From an uncultured Cellvibrionales bacterium (lineage in GTDB: Bacteria > Pseudomonadota > Gammaproteobacteria > Pseudomonadales > Dasaniaceae): a stretch of 34,947 bases of DNA. The first letter of the stretch is position 1. Every line of letters starts with the position of its first letter. The stretch spans positions 1 to 34,947 of the forward strand of contig CAJVZD010000051.1 in NCBI GenBank assembly GCA_913019905.1, given 5' to 3'. The translations under genes were made by a program, and so were the position numbers. This document shows positions 16,635 to 25,722 of this stretch, piece by piece. The notes below the pieces were generated by a model, which saw nothing but the letters and a program-made list of their open reading frames with translations, had not been told where the DNA came from and did not search any database.

Positions 16635-16660
16635 AGTTTAAGTTTAAGTTTAAGTTTAAG
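16635..16660. repeat. AGTTTA hexamer microsatellite
   Basis: Four perfect AGTTTA units plus two further bases run through the end of ampG. The ampG stop codon (TAA on the minus strand, 16656-16658) lies within the last unit, so slippage here would not change the protein up to that stop unless it moved upstream. Confidence 0.85.
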
Positions 16661-18002
16661 TACTCAATTTTTCAGACCGTCTCATCAACACCAACACCAG
16701 TATTATGGCAGGGATACCAACGACAGCAGCGAAAATGAAAAAATCTACATAACCGTTACTGTCAACGATCACGCCCGAAAAGCCGCTAATAAATTTTCCT
16801 GGCAAAGTCATTAAAGAACTAAAGAGCGCGTACTGCGTTGCGGTATAGGAACGGCTCGTCAAACTTGATAGGTAAGCGATAAAAGCCGTACTGGAAATTC
16901 CTCCGCTTAAATTATCAGCACTGATAACCAACGCCAGCCAAGTTAAATCTGCAGTCCCGATCGACGCAAGCACCGCAAAAAGTAAATTGGTTGATGCAAC
17001 CAAAACAGCTCCCAATAGTAAAGATCGATAAATTCCCCATTTTAGAACCAAGACTCCGCAAATTGCAGACCCGAGAATCGTCATAAAAAACCCGAATACT
17101 TTCGCAACGCTGGCGATTTCCGACTTGCTGTAACCTAAGTCCAAATAAAACGGGTTTGCCATAATCCCCATAGTTATATCGCTTAAACGAAACACTGAAA
17201 TAAACAACAATACAACAACAGCAAATTGACCATTTCGTTTAAAGAACTCAACAAAGGGACAGACAACTGAAATTAACATCCATTGCTTGAGTTTACTTTG
17301 TTGATCAAAATTCACTCCCGCGCCTAACACGCTCGTGACTAGCTGGCCTTCAACTTCCTCGGCAAAGCGATCTTTAATATGGTCTGGCTCTTTTATTAAC
17401 GCCACCGTCAGCAAGCCTACCGACATACAAACAGCCATAAAAAGATAACTTATTGACCAACTGTAATCCTCTGCGACAAACAACGCACCGGCACCGGCAA
17501 CCAACAAAGCGACTCTATAACCAAAGATATAGGCGGCCGACATAGCGCCTTGATATTCGTCAATCGCTACTTCAATTCGAAAAGCGTCAATAGCGACATC
17601 TTGGGTAGAGGAAGAAAACGCAACAACAACAGCAAAGACAGCAACCCAAAAAAGCTGGGTTTGAGGATTTAAGAATGCCATGGCCACCAATCCGGCAGTA
17701 ATTCCAAGCTGTCCCAGCAATATCCAACTTCTGCGTTGACCAAGGCGCCCTAAAACAGGCAGATTGATACGATCTACAACCGGTGCCCACAATACCTTTA
17801 TCGAGTAAGTGACTCCAACCCAGGCAAAAAAACCGATAGCGCTGCGTGTAACGCCAGCTTCCGTTAACCACGCAGATAAGGTCGAGAAAACGAGTAGAAA
17901 CGGCAGACCTGCAGCAAATCCCAAGAAAATCATGGTAAGCACGGGGCGCTTAGTGTAAATAAGTAAAGCGTCTCCCCAGCTTAGGGTTTTATTTTCGCTC
18001 AT
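16656..18002 (-). CDS. ampG: AmpG-type muropeptide permease (MFS)
   Basis: AmpG imports GlcNAc-anhydroMurNAc peptides from the periplasm for cell wall recycling, and the returned muropeptides also control AmpC-type beta-lactamase induction. The 448-residue protein has 12 or more membrane segments. Early family signatures are FLGFAAGLPFLLVFSTLSAWL (about 22-42), GVTYSIKVLWAPVVDRI and GRRRSW-like GQRRSWILLGQ. The SSSTQDVAIDAFRIE stretch (about 130-144) is highly characteristic. Length fits single-domain AmpG proteins. It is on the minus strand downstream of yajQ, with a 78-base gap; no strong ribosome binding site is seen before the ATG. No ampD, ampR or beta-lactamase gene is in the window. 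Confidence 0.9.
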   Translation of the reverse strand: MSENKTLSWGDALLIYTKRPVLTMIFLGFAAGLPFLLVFSTLSAWLTEAGVTRSAIGFFAWVGVTYSIKVLWAPVVDRINLPVLGRLGQRRSWILLGQLGITAGLVAMAFLNPQTQLFWVAVFAVVVAFSSSTQDVAIDAFRIEVAIDEYQGAMSAAYIFGYRVALLVAGAGALFVAEDYSWSISYLFMAVCMSVGLLTVALIKEPDHIKDRFAEEVEGQLVTSVLGAGVNFDQQSKLKQWMLISVVCPFVEFFKRNGQFAVVVLLFISVFRLSDITMGIMANPFYLDLGYSKSEIASVAKVFGFFMTILGSAICGVLVLKWGIYRSLLLGAVLVASTNLLFAVLASIGTADLTWLALVISADNLSGGISSTAFIAYLSSLTSRSYTATQYALFSSLMTLPGKFISGFSGVIVDSNGYVDFFIFAAVVGIPAIILVLVLMRRSEKLST

Positions 18003-18080
18003 TTATAATTGTCGCTCAATTGTGCGTCGGGATTAGCTTGGATCTTAGAGTCCGTCGGTATTGAAAATTAGTTACGGAAA

Positions 18081-18563
18081 TTAGTCGCGGAAATTATTAA
18101 ATTGCAATGGTTGATCAAAGTCTTCTTCGCGGAGCAGCGCCATCACTTGTTGCAAGTCGTCGCGCTTCTTGCCTGTCACTCGGACCTGATCACCTTGAAT
18201 CTGTGATTGTACTTTCATCTTTTTGTCTTTTATTAATTTCACTATTTTCCGCGCCAAATCCGATTCCAGTCCGTTTTGCATAGTCACCAATTCTTTGACT
18301 TGTTTACCCGCCGTTTCGATATCGCCAATTGTCATTGCCAAGGGATCAATTTTACACTTAATCAACGCGCTTCTTAACATATCTTCCATCTGCGTTAACT
18401 GAATATCAGCTTCGGCAATAATAGTGACGGTCAAGTCATTGCGCTCGAACTTGGCATCAACCCCTTTAAAGTCGAATCGAGTTTGAATAATCCGACCGGC
18501 TTGATCAATCGCGTTCGTAAACTGGTGTGAATCGACTTCAGAAACAATATCAAACGATGGCAT
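18081..18563 (-). CDS. yajQ: YajQ-family nucleotide-binding protein
   Basis: The 160-residue protein is full length for YajQ (UPF0234) and has the family start MPSFDIVSEVDSHQFTNAID, then ETRFDFKG-like IQTRFDFKGVDA (about 28-39) and the C-terminal VRVTGKKRDDLQQVMALLR (about 127-145). It folds as two ferredoxin-like domains. In Xanthomonas and Pseudomonas a member binds cyclic di-GMP and works with a transcription regulator; whether this one does is inference. AAAGGAAA lies before the ATG. It is divergent from the btuB promoter region. Confidence 0.93.
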   Translation of the reverse strand: MPSFDIVSEVDSHQFTNAIDQAGRIIQTRFDFKGVDAKFERNDLTVTIIAEADIQLTQMEDMLRSALIKCKIDPLAMTIGDIETAGKQVKELVTMQNGLESDLARKIVKLIKDKKMKVQSQIQGDQVRVTGKKRDDLQQVMALLREEDFDQPLQFNNFRD

Positions 18564-18663
18564 GACTTTTTCCTTTAATGGACGCTAAAGATAAAATGGC
18601 ACCATAGTACGCAGCTTAAGGGTTGCACTCAATACCCGGAAGCACTCCGTAGGCAATGAAATC

Positions 18664-18692
18664 TTGACTAAAGCTACACATAGCAGTATTGT
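18664..18692 (+). promoter_or_regulatory. Sigma-70 promoter of the B12 uptake locus
   Basis: TTGACT and TATTGT are separated by exactly 17 bases. The predicted start near 18699 lies about 50 bases before the cobalamin riboswitch, as expected. Confidence 0.55.
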
Positions 18693-18744
18693 CCGCGCCG
18701 ACTGCTTATGGTCCTGAATGTCTTTTGTCCCGCTCGAGTAGCGC

Positions 18745-18885
18745 GAATGATTCAAACAGGTTAAATGGGAAGTTTGGTCGGTGCGCACAGCTAAGAATTC
18801 AAAGCTCTGCGACTCAAGCCAACGCTGCCCCCGCAACGGTACGTAATCTTCGATTACCAGCCCGATACCTGCCCCAAGCGTCTAT
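18745..18885 (+). promoter_or_regulatory. Cobalamin (adenosylcobalamin-type) riboswitch
   Basis: The conserved core elements occur in order: ACAGGTTAAATGGGAAGT near 18757-18773, the GCTGCCCCCGCAACGGTA segment near 18825-18842, and the B12 box AGCCCGATACCTGCC near 18859-18873. Sequence and spacing match known btuB leaders. B12 binding should reduce expression of btuB. The outer boundaries are approximate because the P1 stem was not resolved. Confidence 0.9.
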
Positions 18886-18960
18886 TTACCAATACGATGA
18901 TGCGGAGGGCGTTGTCGGTGGTTGCATCTCTGCTGATTTGTCCCACTTTCCCCTCCCTCT

Positions 18961-18998
18961 TTCGTTTCGAAAATTTAGCCGCTGAGCGGTAAAACGAA
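18961..18998 (+). promoter_or_regulatory. Hairpin abutting the btuB ribosome binding site, likely riboswitch expression platform
   Basis: TTCGTTT (18961-18967) pairs with AAACGAA (18992-18998), and CCGC-TGA-GCGG forms an inner stem. The hairpin ends one base before GGAGG (19000-19004) of btuB. There is no T-run, which argues for control of translation initiation rather than termination. CGGAGGG near 18905 and CCCTCCCTC near 18952 offer a competing pairing. Confidence 0.5.
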
Positions 18999-19010
18999 TG
19001 GAGGAATACA

Positions 19011-21002
19011 ATGTTTTTCAAAAAAATACTCAACAACCCACTAGCGGGCAACCCGTTCAGCCCAATGGTGAGCCACGTATCGCTCGGACTCGTCATCAGT
19101 CTAATTACACCTCTTGCGATCAGTAACCCCGCCCCGGAAACCGGAAGCCGAACTACCACAGACAATTTGGAAGTGGTGGTTGTCACTGGTTCCAGATCTC
19201 CCATTCGATTACGTGACAGCACCAGTTCAATGACGGTTATTGATAGCGCGGCCTTATCTAAGAAAAATCCCGTCGTACTCTCCGATATACTGCGCGGCGT
19301 GCCTGGCCTAGCGGTTAATCAGAGTGGTGGCTTGGGAGCCATCACTCAGGTCCGTATGCGGGGCGCAGAAGGTAACCATGTATTGGTGATGATTGACGGT
19401 ATTCCGGCGAACGACCTTGGTCAAGGTGATGAATTTAACTTTGCTCATTTACTCGCGAGCGATATTGACCAGATAGAAGTATTACGTGGGCCACAAAGTT
19501 CATTGTGGGGCGGCGGCGCACTCGCTGGCGTTATCAGCGTGAAAACCAAACGAGGAGAAAAAGGCTTTCACAGCGACGGACATGTCGACTACGGGTCAAA
19601 CAATACGGTCAATACCGGCTTTGGTTTTGGCGGTGGCAATGACAGCGTGACTTATCGAGTCGACGCCAGCTATCTCGACTCCGATGGCGAAAATTTTTCC
19701 CAATCAGGGAATGAAGACGACGGCTATACCAACAAGACTTTTAACAGTAATGTTAGCTACCAGGCGCTCAATTCTCTCAAAATCAGTGCAGTCTTACGTC
19801 GCACCGAAACTGATGCAGAATTTGATGACATCAGTTTTGTCACCGGCTTACCTGAAGACGCCGACAAGTTGACCGAAGGAAGCCAGACGTTCGCATTAAT
19901 AAAAGCCAATCTCACGACTCCCGATGACCGCTGGAATCATGAATTTGGTATAAGTTACGTTAAAACTGACAACGAAACCTTTACCGACCAACATTGGGAC
20001 AACAGTAACGAGGGGAAAAAAGAACGCTACTATGCCCAAACGAGCTGGACCCCTAATGACAAAGATACCGTGACCGTCGTTGTTGAGGAATTGAAAGAAA
20101 CTTTCCAACAAAGAGGCTTAGTATCCTTCTTTGGAGATCCGAACAGAGACCTGGACAATACAGTCACCAGTTTTGTTGGAGAATATCGGCATATTTGGAA
20201 CAATGGCTTAAAGTTATCTGTTAGTTCTCGCTACGATGACAATGAGACCTTTGATAGCTCTACCAGCTTTCGGTCAGGCCTGTCTTACGATCGCTTGCAA
20301 GATGGCTGGCAAGTAAAAGCTTCCATCGCACGAGGCACCAAGAATCCGAGCTTCAGCGAACGATTTGGATTTTATGAAACATCACTGTACCCGTTTATCG
20401 GCAATCCAGATCTAAAACCGGAAGAGTCAGACAGTTTTGAATTGGCTTTAATCCTGGTACCGCTGAACAGCAGCGCACAATTTGAACTGGTCTACTTTAA
20501 TGAACAACTCGAAGATGAAATTAATGGTTTTTACTACGACCCTGATTTGTTTGCGACAACCGCGGTCAATACCGATGGCAAAAGTAAACGCTCAGGCATT
20601 GAAGCAACGGCTCAATGGTCGGTCAACGACGATCTCAATGTTGACTTTGCTTATACCTATACCGATTCAAAAGATGCAAATGACGACCGAGAAATCCGCC
20701 GCCCTATGCACTTAGCGAATGTACATATTGATTACACGGTAAACAGCAGCAGTCGAGTGTCTCTTAACTTGAGTTATAACGGGCAACAAGATGACTTATT
20801 TTTTGGGCCCCCGACCTACGCGGGTGAAAAAGTCTCTTTGGATTCCTTTTCTCTATTAAGTTTACTGGTCACACATAAACTGACTTCTTCCATGGACCTA
20901 TACGGCCGTATTGAAAATGCACTTGGGGAAAACTACGAGGAGATCTACGGTTTCGAAAGTCGCGGAAGCAATGCGTCAGTGGGTTTGAAACTTGCTTTTT
21001 AG
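19011..21002 (+). CDS. btuB: BtuB-type TonB-dependent outer membrane receptor
   Basis: The 663-residue receptor should import cobalamin across the outer membrane using TonB energy. After an unusually long N-terminal leader (about 45 residues, hydrophobic core VSLGLVISLITPLAIS) comes the TonB box region LEVVVVTGSR (about 53-62). The plug domain follows: VLSDILRGVPGLAVNQSGG, VRMRGAEGNHVLVMIDGIP (about 115-133) and IEVLRGPQSSLWGGGALAG (about 158-176). The rest is a 22-strand barrel ending in a terminal Phe (GLKLAF), as outer-membrane proteins require. GGAGG lies six bases before the ATG. The cobalamin riboswitch upstream and the B12 transporter genes downstream make B12 the most likely substrate. 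Confidence 0.9.
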   Translation: MFFKKILNNPLAGNPFSPMVSHVSLGLVISLITPLAISNPAPETGSRTTTDNLEVVVVTGSRSPIRLRDSTSSMTVIDSAALSKKNPVVLSDILRGVPGLAVNQSGGLGAITQVRMRGAEGNHVLVMIDGIPANDLGQGDEFNFAHLLASDIDQIEVLRGPQSSLWGGGALAGVISVKTKRGEKGFHSDGHVDYGSNNTVNTGFGFGGGNDSVTYRVDASYLDSDGENFSQSGNEDDGYTNKTFNSNVSYQALNSLKISAVLRRTETDAEFDDISFVTGLPEDADKLTEGSQTFALIKANLTTPDDRWNHEFGISYVKTDNETFTDQHWDNSNEGKKERYYAQTSWTPNDKDTVTVVVEELKETFQQRGLVSFFGDPNRDLDNTVTSFVGEYRHIWNNGLKLSVSSRYDDNETFDSSTSFRSGLSYDRLQDGWQVKASIARGTKNPSFSERFGFYETSLYPFIGNPDLKPEESDSFELALILVPLNSSAQFELVYFNEQLEDEINGFYYDPDLFATTAVNTDGKSKRSGIEATAQWSVNDDLNVDFAYTYTDSKDANDDREIRRPMHLANVHIDYTVNSSSRVSLNLSYNGQQDDLFFGPPTYAGEKVSLDSFSLLSLLVTHKLTSSMDLYGRIENALGENYEEIYGFESRGSNASVGLKLAF

Positions 21003-21166
21003 GTTTTTCGCTTTAGCTTTTCGTTTTAAACATTTTGTTTTAGAGAAAGGAAGCTTATAAATAAATTGGGTGGCGGTAAATTGTCGGGTAGTAAGCAGGC
21101 CTCAGTGTAATTATCGCCATCGATTTTCTCGGACATCTAAATAATGCCAAAAGACATAATGAGTTC

Positions 21167-22063
21167 GTGCTTAGTCGGGAAACGCCCGTGTTAAAAACGG
21201 CGCTAAAAACGACGGCGCTCTTTCATCCGTATTCAGTGTTATTCGCATTGTTGCTGTCGGCACCTCTGACTTACGGAACTGTGGTTAATTACAACAAACC
21301 TGTGCGAATCGTCTCGACCAATTTGTGCACAGACCAGCTATTATTAATGCTGGTAGGAAAAGACAGAATTGCGTCTATTACAAACCTTGCCAAACAGCCC
21401 GAATATTCTTACCTGTGGGAGAAGGCGCAGGACATACCCACCAATGTGGGCTTGGCTGAAGAGATACTCCCTCTGCAGCCAGACCTAATTCTGACCACAG
21501 AATTCTCACCGGGAAATGCCACTGCGATTTTGATGAACAACAAACTGCCAGTAGAAATCGTTGCGCTGCCCGACTCCTTTGCCGGGCTGGAAGCGCTTAT
21601 TAGCAGGCTCGGCGAACTCCTCGGAGAACAAGAGGCTGCCGCCGGATTGATAACGTCGATGAGAGCAGACATCGATTCGGCAAAGGTCCGGATTAAGAAT
21701 GTTGATATCAGTAACAGGCCCACCGCTCTCATTTACTCACCCAATGGTCATACCGCTGGCAGTAATACCTTTAAAAATACCATTGTCACTATGGCCGGGT
21801 ATTCCAACATCGCAACGGATTTGGGCATTGAGTACTACAGCAATCTATCTGTGGAGCAAGTGCTATTGAGTAAACCAGACCTGGTTATCGTTAGCGAATC
21901 AGACTATAACAGAGACTCCCTGGCGCACCGATATACCGATCATCCTGCACTGTTAAAATGGCAAGGACACCATGGAATGCTGACAATACCCGATAATCAA
22001 TGGCTTTGCGTTGGACCCATGTCAACCGAGGCCCTAAAGACTATCGCCGGGACCCACAAATGA
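21167..22063 (+). CDS. btuF: Periplasmic cobalamin-type substrate-binding protein (BtuF-like)
   Basis: The 298-residue product has a signal peptide (hydrophobic core SVLFALLLSAPLTYG). A class III periplasmic-binding fold follows: VRIVSTNLCTDQLLLMLVG (about 46-64), VGLAEEILPLQPDLILTTEF (about 94-113), and the second-lobe strand SVEQVLLSKPDLVIVSES (about 228-245). It should hand corrinoid from BtuB to the permease encoded next. No lipobox is seen, so it is likely soluble. The start is a GTG; another GTG at 21188 is possible, and no strong ribosome binding site separates them. Its TGA stop overlaps the permease ATG (ATGA), giving translational coupling. Confidence 0.82.
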   Translation: MLSRETPVLKTALKTTALFHPYSVLFALLLSAPLTYGTVVNYNKPVRIVSTNLCTDQLLLMLVGKDRIASITNLAKQPEYSYLWEKAQDIPTNVGLAEEILPLQPDLILTTEFSPGNATAILMNNKLPVEIVALPDSFAGLEALISRLGELLGEQEAAAGLITSMRADIDSAKVRIKNVDISNRPTALIYSPNGHTAGSNTFKNTIVTMAGYSNIATDLGIEYYSNLSVEQVLLSKPDLVIVSESDYNRDSLAHRYTDHPALLKWQGHHGMLTIPDNQWLCVGPMSTEALKTIAGTHK

Positions 22064-23115
22064 CTTCCAGACCTCTTTTATTGATTGTCTTACTGGCCAC
22101 TTTTACGGCTGCGATATTTATCGTCGAACTCACTACCGGACCAAGTTCTATCGATTTCAGTAATGTTTTCATGAATCTGATCAACCCTGAAGACATCGAT
22201 CAAAACGGACCCAATAGCGGCGCTTTAAATGCAGGATCTACGTCCGTCGGACTGGGATTAGACTCCATTATTTTTCTCGAAATCAGATTACCCAGGGCCC
22301 TCCTGGCAGTATCGATTGGCGCAACATTAGGTCTCGCCGGAGCTGCCTTGCAAGGTCTGTTAAGAAACCCCTTGGCTGGGCCAGGCTTAATGGGAGTATC
22401 TAACTGCGCAGCACTAGGGGCTGTAATTGCTCTGTATTTTGGCTGGTCGGGTGTATCAATTTACGCGGTTCCCATTGCGGGCATGACTGGCGCAGCGCTC
22501 TCTGTGCTGATGATATTTTTATTGGCGGGACAAAATAGCAGCATTATGACTCTTCTCCTTGCAGGTGTTGCTGTCAATGCGGTTGCGTCGTCTTTAATTT
22601 CTTTGGCGTTGAATCTTGCCCCCAACCCATACGCCATGTCTGAGATGGTCTTTTGGCTGCTCGGGTCTATCGCCAATCGCAGTATGTCTGATTTCTATCT
22701 GGCTCTTCCTTTTATGCTGGTCGGCTGGCTACTTATTCTTACCAGTGGTCGCTTCCTAAATGCGCTTAGCCTTGGTGAAGATACGGCTCAATCACTCGGC
22801 TTTCATTTAGGTCGAGAGAGAGGAATTATCATTTCGGGTGTCGCCCTAAGCGTCGGTGCGGCCGTTTCTGTCAGTGGCAATGTAGGCTTCGTGGGATTAC
22901 TCGTTCCACATCTACTGCGACCATTGGTCGGACATGAACCTGGAAGGCTTCTATTAGCAAGCGCATTGGGCGGAGCGTTATTAGTCCTGCTAGCCGATGT
23001 CGCTGTACAAAGCTTTACGCCGGGCCACGAGCTGAAGCTGGGAGTTGTTACCGCATTAGTCGGCGGGCCGTTTTTCTTGTACCTGATAATTAAAACCCGG
23101 AATAGCCTAATATGA
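22060..23115 (+). CDS. btuC: FecCD-family permease, BtuC-like
   Basis: The 351-residue inner-membrane protein is the channel of a B12/siderophore-type ABC importer. Family segments are LEIRLPRALLAVSIGATLGLAG (about 76-97), GLLRNPLAGPGLMGVSNCAALG (about 102-123) and the late GFVGLLVPHLLRPLVGHEPGR (about 279-299), which contacts the ATPase. The frame is open upstream to 22000, but the ATG at 22060 overlaps the stop of the preceding gene in an ATGA, the normal operon arrangement, so it is the chosen start. About ten membrane segments are visible. Its own stop overlaps the ATPase start in the same way. Confidence 0.9.
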   Translation: MTSRPLLLIVLLATFTAAIFIVELTTGPSSIDFSNVFMNLINPEDIDQNGPNSGALNAGSTSVGLGLDSIIFLEIRLPRALLAVSIGATLGLAGAALQGLLRNPLAGPGLMGVSNCAALGAVIALYFGWSGVSIYAVPIAGMTGAALSVLMIFLLAGQNSSIMTLLLAGVAVNAVASSLISLALNLAPNPYAMSEMVFWLLGSIANRSMSDFYLALPFMLVGWLLILTSGRFLNALSLGEDTAQSLGFHLGRERGIIISGVALSVGAAVSVSGNVGFVGLLVPHLLRPLVGHEPGRLLLASALGGALLVLLADVAVQSFTPGHELKLGVVTALVGGPFFLYLIIKTRNSLI

Positions 23116-23888
23116 AATTACAGGCGAAAAATATCGAGCTGAAATTTGACGGGAACTCTGTCCTTAAGAACATCAGTATTGCGATAGACAAAAACGAATT
23201 AGTCGGACTAATCGGTCCTAACGGAGCCGGCAAAACATCGCTGTTAAGGGTCTTAGCCAACTTGCAAAAATACGATAGCGGCGAGCTGCTGTTAAACGAG
23301 CAAGCTATCAATTCGATCAACCGAAAACAACTGGCAAAACATATTAGCTATTTAGCGCAAGGGGCACCAGCACACTGGCCACTCGAGGTATACCGTTTAG
23401 TTGCCCTGGGACGACTACCCTACCTTAATCCGTGGAGCAATTTATCAGCGGAAGATAACGCAGTCATTGCACAAGCGATGGCACTGGCGGAAATAGAACA
23501 TCTTTCTGGCAGAATTGTTAGCACGCTGTCTGGCGGTGAGCGCTTGCGAGTTCTGATCGCTCGAATGTTTGCCACTCAATCAAATATTATTTTGGCGGAC
23601 GAACCTATTGCGGCTCTAGATCCTTACCACCAGCTGCACACAATGGAGTTATTGCGAGAACACTGCGATAGGGGCGGAAGCTCAGTCGTTGTCTTACACG
23701 ACCTGAATATGGCAGCGCGGTTCTGCCATCGACTTGTCTTAATCGATCAGGGTAATATAGCGTTCGAGGGAAAACCTGATTGTGTTTTACAAACAGAAAA
23801 CATTGCTCAGGTGTACGGAATAGAAACGCAAATATTACACACTGAATCTGGTATGACAATAATCCCAAAATCACGGACTTCAAACTAG
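23112..23888 (+). CDS. btuD: ABC transporter ATPase, BtuD/FecE-like
   Basis: The 258-residue ATPase powers the permease encoded just upstream. All nucleotide-binding motifs are intact: Walker A GPNGAGKT (35-42), Q-loop Gln83, signature LSGGE (139-143), Walker B IILADEP (159-165), D-loop ALD, and switch His196 in VVVLHDLNMAARFCH. It belongs to the iron-chelate/B12 subgroup, and the riboswitch-btuB context favours B12. The ATG overlaps the permease stop (ATGA). A long palindromic repeat begins six bases after its stop and separates it from cobO, so transcripts may be processed or reduced there. Confidence 0.9.
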   Translation: MKLQAKNIELKFDGNSVLKNISIAIDKNELVGLIGPNGAGKTSLLRVLANLQKYDSGELLLNEQAINSINRKQLAKHISYLAQGAPAHWPLEVYRLVALGRLPYLNPWSNLSAEDNAVIAQAMALAEIEHLSGRIVSTLSGGERLRVLIARMFATQSNIILADEPIAALDPYHQLHTMELLREHCDRGGSSVVVLHDLNMAARFCHRLVLIDQGNIAFEGKPDCVLQTENIAQVYGIETQILHTESGMTIIPKSRTSN

Positions 23889-23893
23889 TGTTT

Positions 23894-24014
23894 GTCCAGA
23901 AACTAATAGGCACCGTCATTGCGAGCGTTAGTGCGGCAATCTCATCCAGCATTGACGCTACCTGAAAGAGATTGCCGCGTCGCTACGCTTCTCGCAATGA
24001 CACTATTTCTGGAC
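23894..24014. repeat. 121-bp palindromic intergenic repeat (REP/MITE-like)
   Basis: Three nested inverted arms are visible: outer GTCCAGAAA/TTTCTGGAC, middle GTCATTGCGAG/CTCGCAATGAC, and inner GCGGCAATCTC/GAGATTGCCGC. A half copy lies at 1-63 in the opposite orientation with identical arm spacing. The GTCATTGCGAG...GCGGCAATCTC core is a type of repeat known from many bacterial genomes. The RNA would form a very long hairpin between the ATPase gene and cobO. Confidence 0.88.
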
Positions 24015-24156
24015 CGACATCAAATAACAACTAAGATTGTAAAAAGCCTGTAAAATTTCAGATACGCTATTTTTCAAGTACGTCATTTTACAGCTATTTT
24101 ATTAGCCGAATCGCGACGACCGCGCGACAAAACAGTCAATCACATAGCGAGCCACC

Positions 24157-24765
24157 ATGAGCGAAGAAAAAAAAGAGTTGCGTCATAAAAAAAGCATGGA
24201 GAAACAAAAAGCCAATGTCGACCATAGCATTGCCGAAGCCACTGAAGAACGCGGTTTAGTTATTCTGTTAACCGGCGATGGCAAAGGAAAGTCAAGCTCA
24301 GCGTTTGGTATGGCTATACGCAGTCTCGGCTATAATTTGAAGATTGGCATTATTCAATTTATTAAAGGCGTACAGCTCTCTGGCGAAGAAATTTTTATAC
24401 GGGACAAACATCCCGAAGTATACTTTCACCAGATGGGAACCGGCTTCACCTGGGATACGCAAGACAGGTCCAGCGATATAAAGGCCGCTGAAGATTCATG
24501 GACGCATGCCGAGAAACTACTCTGTGACCCCAGTATATATTTGGTTATACTCGACGAACTGACGTATATGCTTTCATTCAAGTATTTGGACGAAGAAAAA
24601 GTTCTGGCGGCGATTCGATCCCGCCCCCACGAACAGAGCGTTGTGATCACCGGTCGCGGTGGCGGTAGCGCTATTAGGGAACTGGCAGACACCGTTTCTG
24701 AAATTAAAGACATAAAACATGCATTTCATGCAAAAATTAAAGCGCGTAAGGGTATTGATTATTAG
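24157..24765 (+). CDS. cobO: Cob(I)yrinic acid a,c-diamide adenosyltransferase
   Basis: CobO/BtuR transfers the adenosyl group of ATP to reduced corrinoid, making the coenzyme form. The 202-residue protein carries the P-loop TGDGKGKSSSAFG (about 39-51), the IIQFIKG strand (about 68-74) that follows in this family, and the VILDELTYML motif (about 130-139). A charged N-terminal extension of about 30 residues is typical. It follows the B12 importer genes on the same strand after the palindromic repeat, which fits adenosylation of imported corrinoid. No de novo corrin-ring genes are seen in the window. No strong ribosome binding site precedes the ATG. Confidence 0.93.
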   Translation: MSEEKKELRHKKSMEKQKANVDHSIAEATEERGLVILLTGDGKGKSSSAFGMAIRSLGYNLKIGIIQFIKGVQLSGEEIFIRDKHPEVYFHQMGTGFTWDTQDRSSDIKAAEDSWTHAEKLLCDPSIYLVILDELTYMLSFKYLDEEKVLAAIRSRPHEQSVVITGRGGGSAIRELADTVSEIKDIKHAFHAKIKARKGIDY

Positions 24766-24783
24766 TTATCGACAATCTCCTCC

Positions 24784-25698
24784 ATGACGGACCAGAAACC
24801 AAGCTGGTATATTCTCGGCGCGGGCGCAATGGGCTGTCTCTGGGCTGCTTATTGGCGGCTGTCAGACTTCCCCATTACCTTAATCACTCCCACGCCGAGA
24901 AGCAGCAGTTTTTTAGAACTTGCGCGGCGCACGAGCACGAACCGCGAAGAAACACAGCGGATTAAAATACGTACGATAACCCTAGAAGAATTAGCACAGT
25001 CCAGCTTGCGTATTGATCACTTGTTAGTCGCAACAAAAGCGCAGCATACCCGCGACGCTATAACAAAAATAAAGGGCAATATTGCACCACAGGCAACCGT
25101 GTTAATTTTGCAAAACGGCATGGGATCGAAAGAGCTACCTCAGCTACTGCCATCACAGTATTTAGTAACTGCCATTACGACCGATGGAGCCTACCGAACC
25201 GATAAACTATCCGTGGTTCACGCAGGAAAGGGCCATACGCATATTGGCGCTGACCCTCACTTTTTAAACCTGTTACCCTCCGACTATCTCGAACTTTCGA
25301 GCTGTACAAATATTGATTTTCGGCAATGGGAAAAGCTGACCCTAAACTGCGCGATCAATGGGTTGACTGTTATCCATCACTGCAAAAACGGCGATTTGTT
25401 AAAAATCCCGCAAGCCAGAAAACAACTAGCTGCCGTTTGCCAGGAAATAGCGACGATTGCGGACGCGTTAGGACTCTCCTTCGTTGTCAATGGCTTAATC
25501 GAGCAGGTAGAAAACACCCTCAAAAATACCAGCGATAACTATTCATCTATGTATCAAGATATCAACAACGGTCGCACTACCGAAATTGACTATATTAATG
25601 GATATTTAGTGGCTGAGGCTAATAAACTGGGGATTAGTTGTCCGGTTAATCAGGCAATCATAAACGACATAAAGCAAAGGGAAAGAATGGCTAAATAA
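24784..25698 (+). CDS. panE: 2-dehydropantoate 2-reductase
   Basis: PanE reduces 2-dehydropantoate to pantoate with NADPH in coenzyme A synthesis. The 304-residue protein has the nucleotide-binding start WYILGAGAMGCLWA (G12-G17), the LVATKAQHT strand (about 81-89), an LILQNGMG motif (about 108-115), the catalytic lysine in EKLTLNCAINGLT (K184), and the late SMYQDINNGRTTEIDYINGY motif with E267. Length is normal. It starts 18 bases after cobO and is probably cotranscribed, although no metabolic reason for pairing with B12 genes is known to me. Some relatives are ketopantoate-reductase-like enzymes of other function. Confidence 0.88.
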   Translation: MTDQKPSWYILGAGAMGCLWAAYWRLSDFPITLITPTPRSSSFLELARRTSTNREETQRIKIRTITLEELAQSSLRIDHLLVATKAQHTRDAITKIKGNIAPQATVLILQNGMGSKELPQLLPSQYLVTAITTDGAYRTDKLSVVHAGKGHTHIGADPHFLNLLPSDYLELSSCTNIDFRQWEKLTLNCAINGLTVIHHCKNGDLLKIPQARKQLAAVCQEIATIADALGLSFVVNGLIEQVENTLKNTSDNYSSMYQDINNGRTTEIDYINGYLVAEANKLGISCPVNQAIINDIKQRERMAK

Positions 25699-25722
25699 AT
25701 GTGAATTGCGAGTTCACGAATC

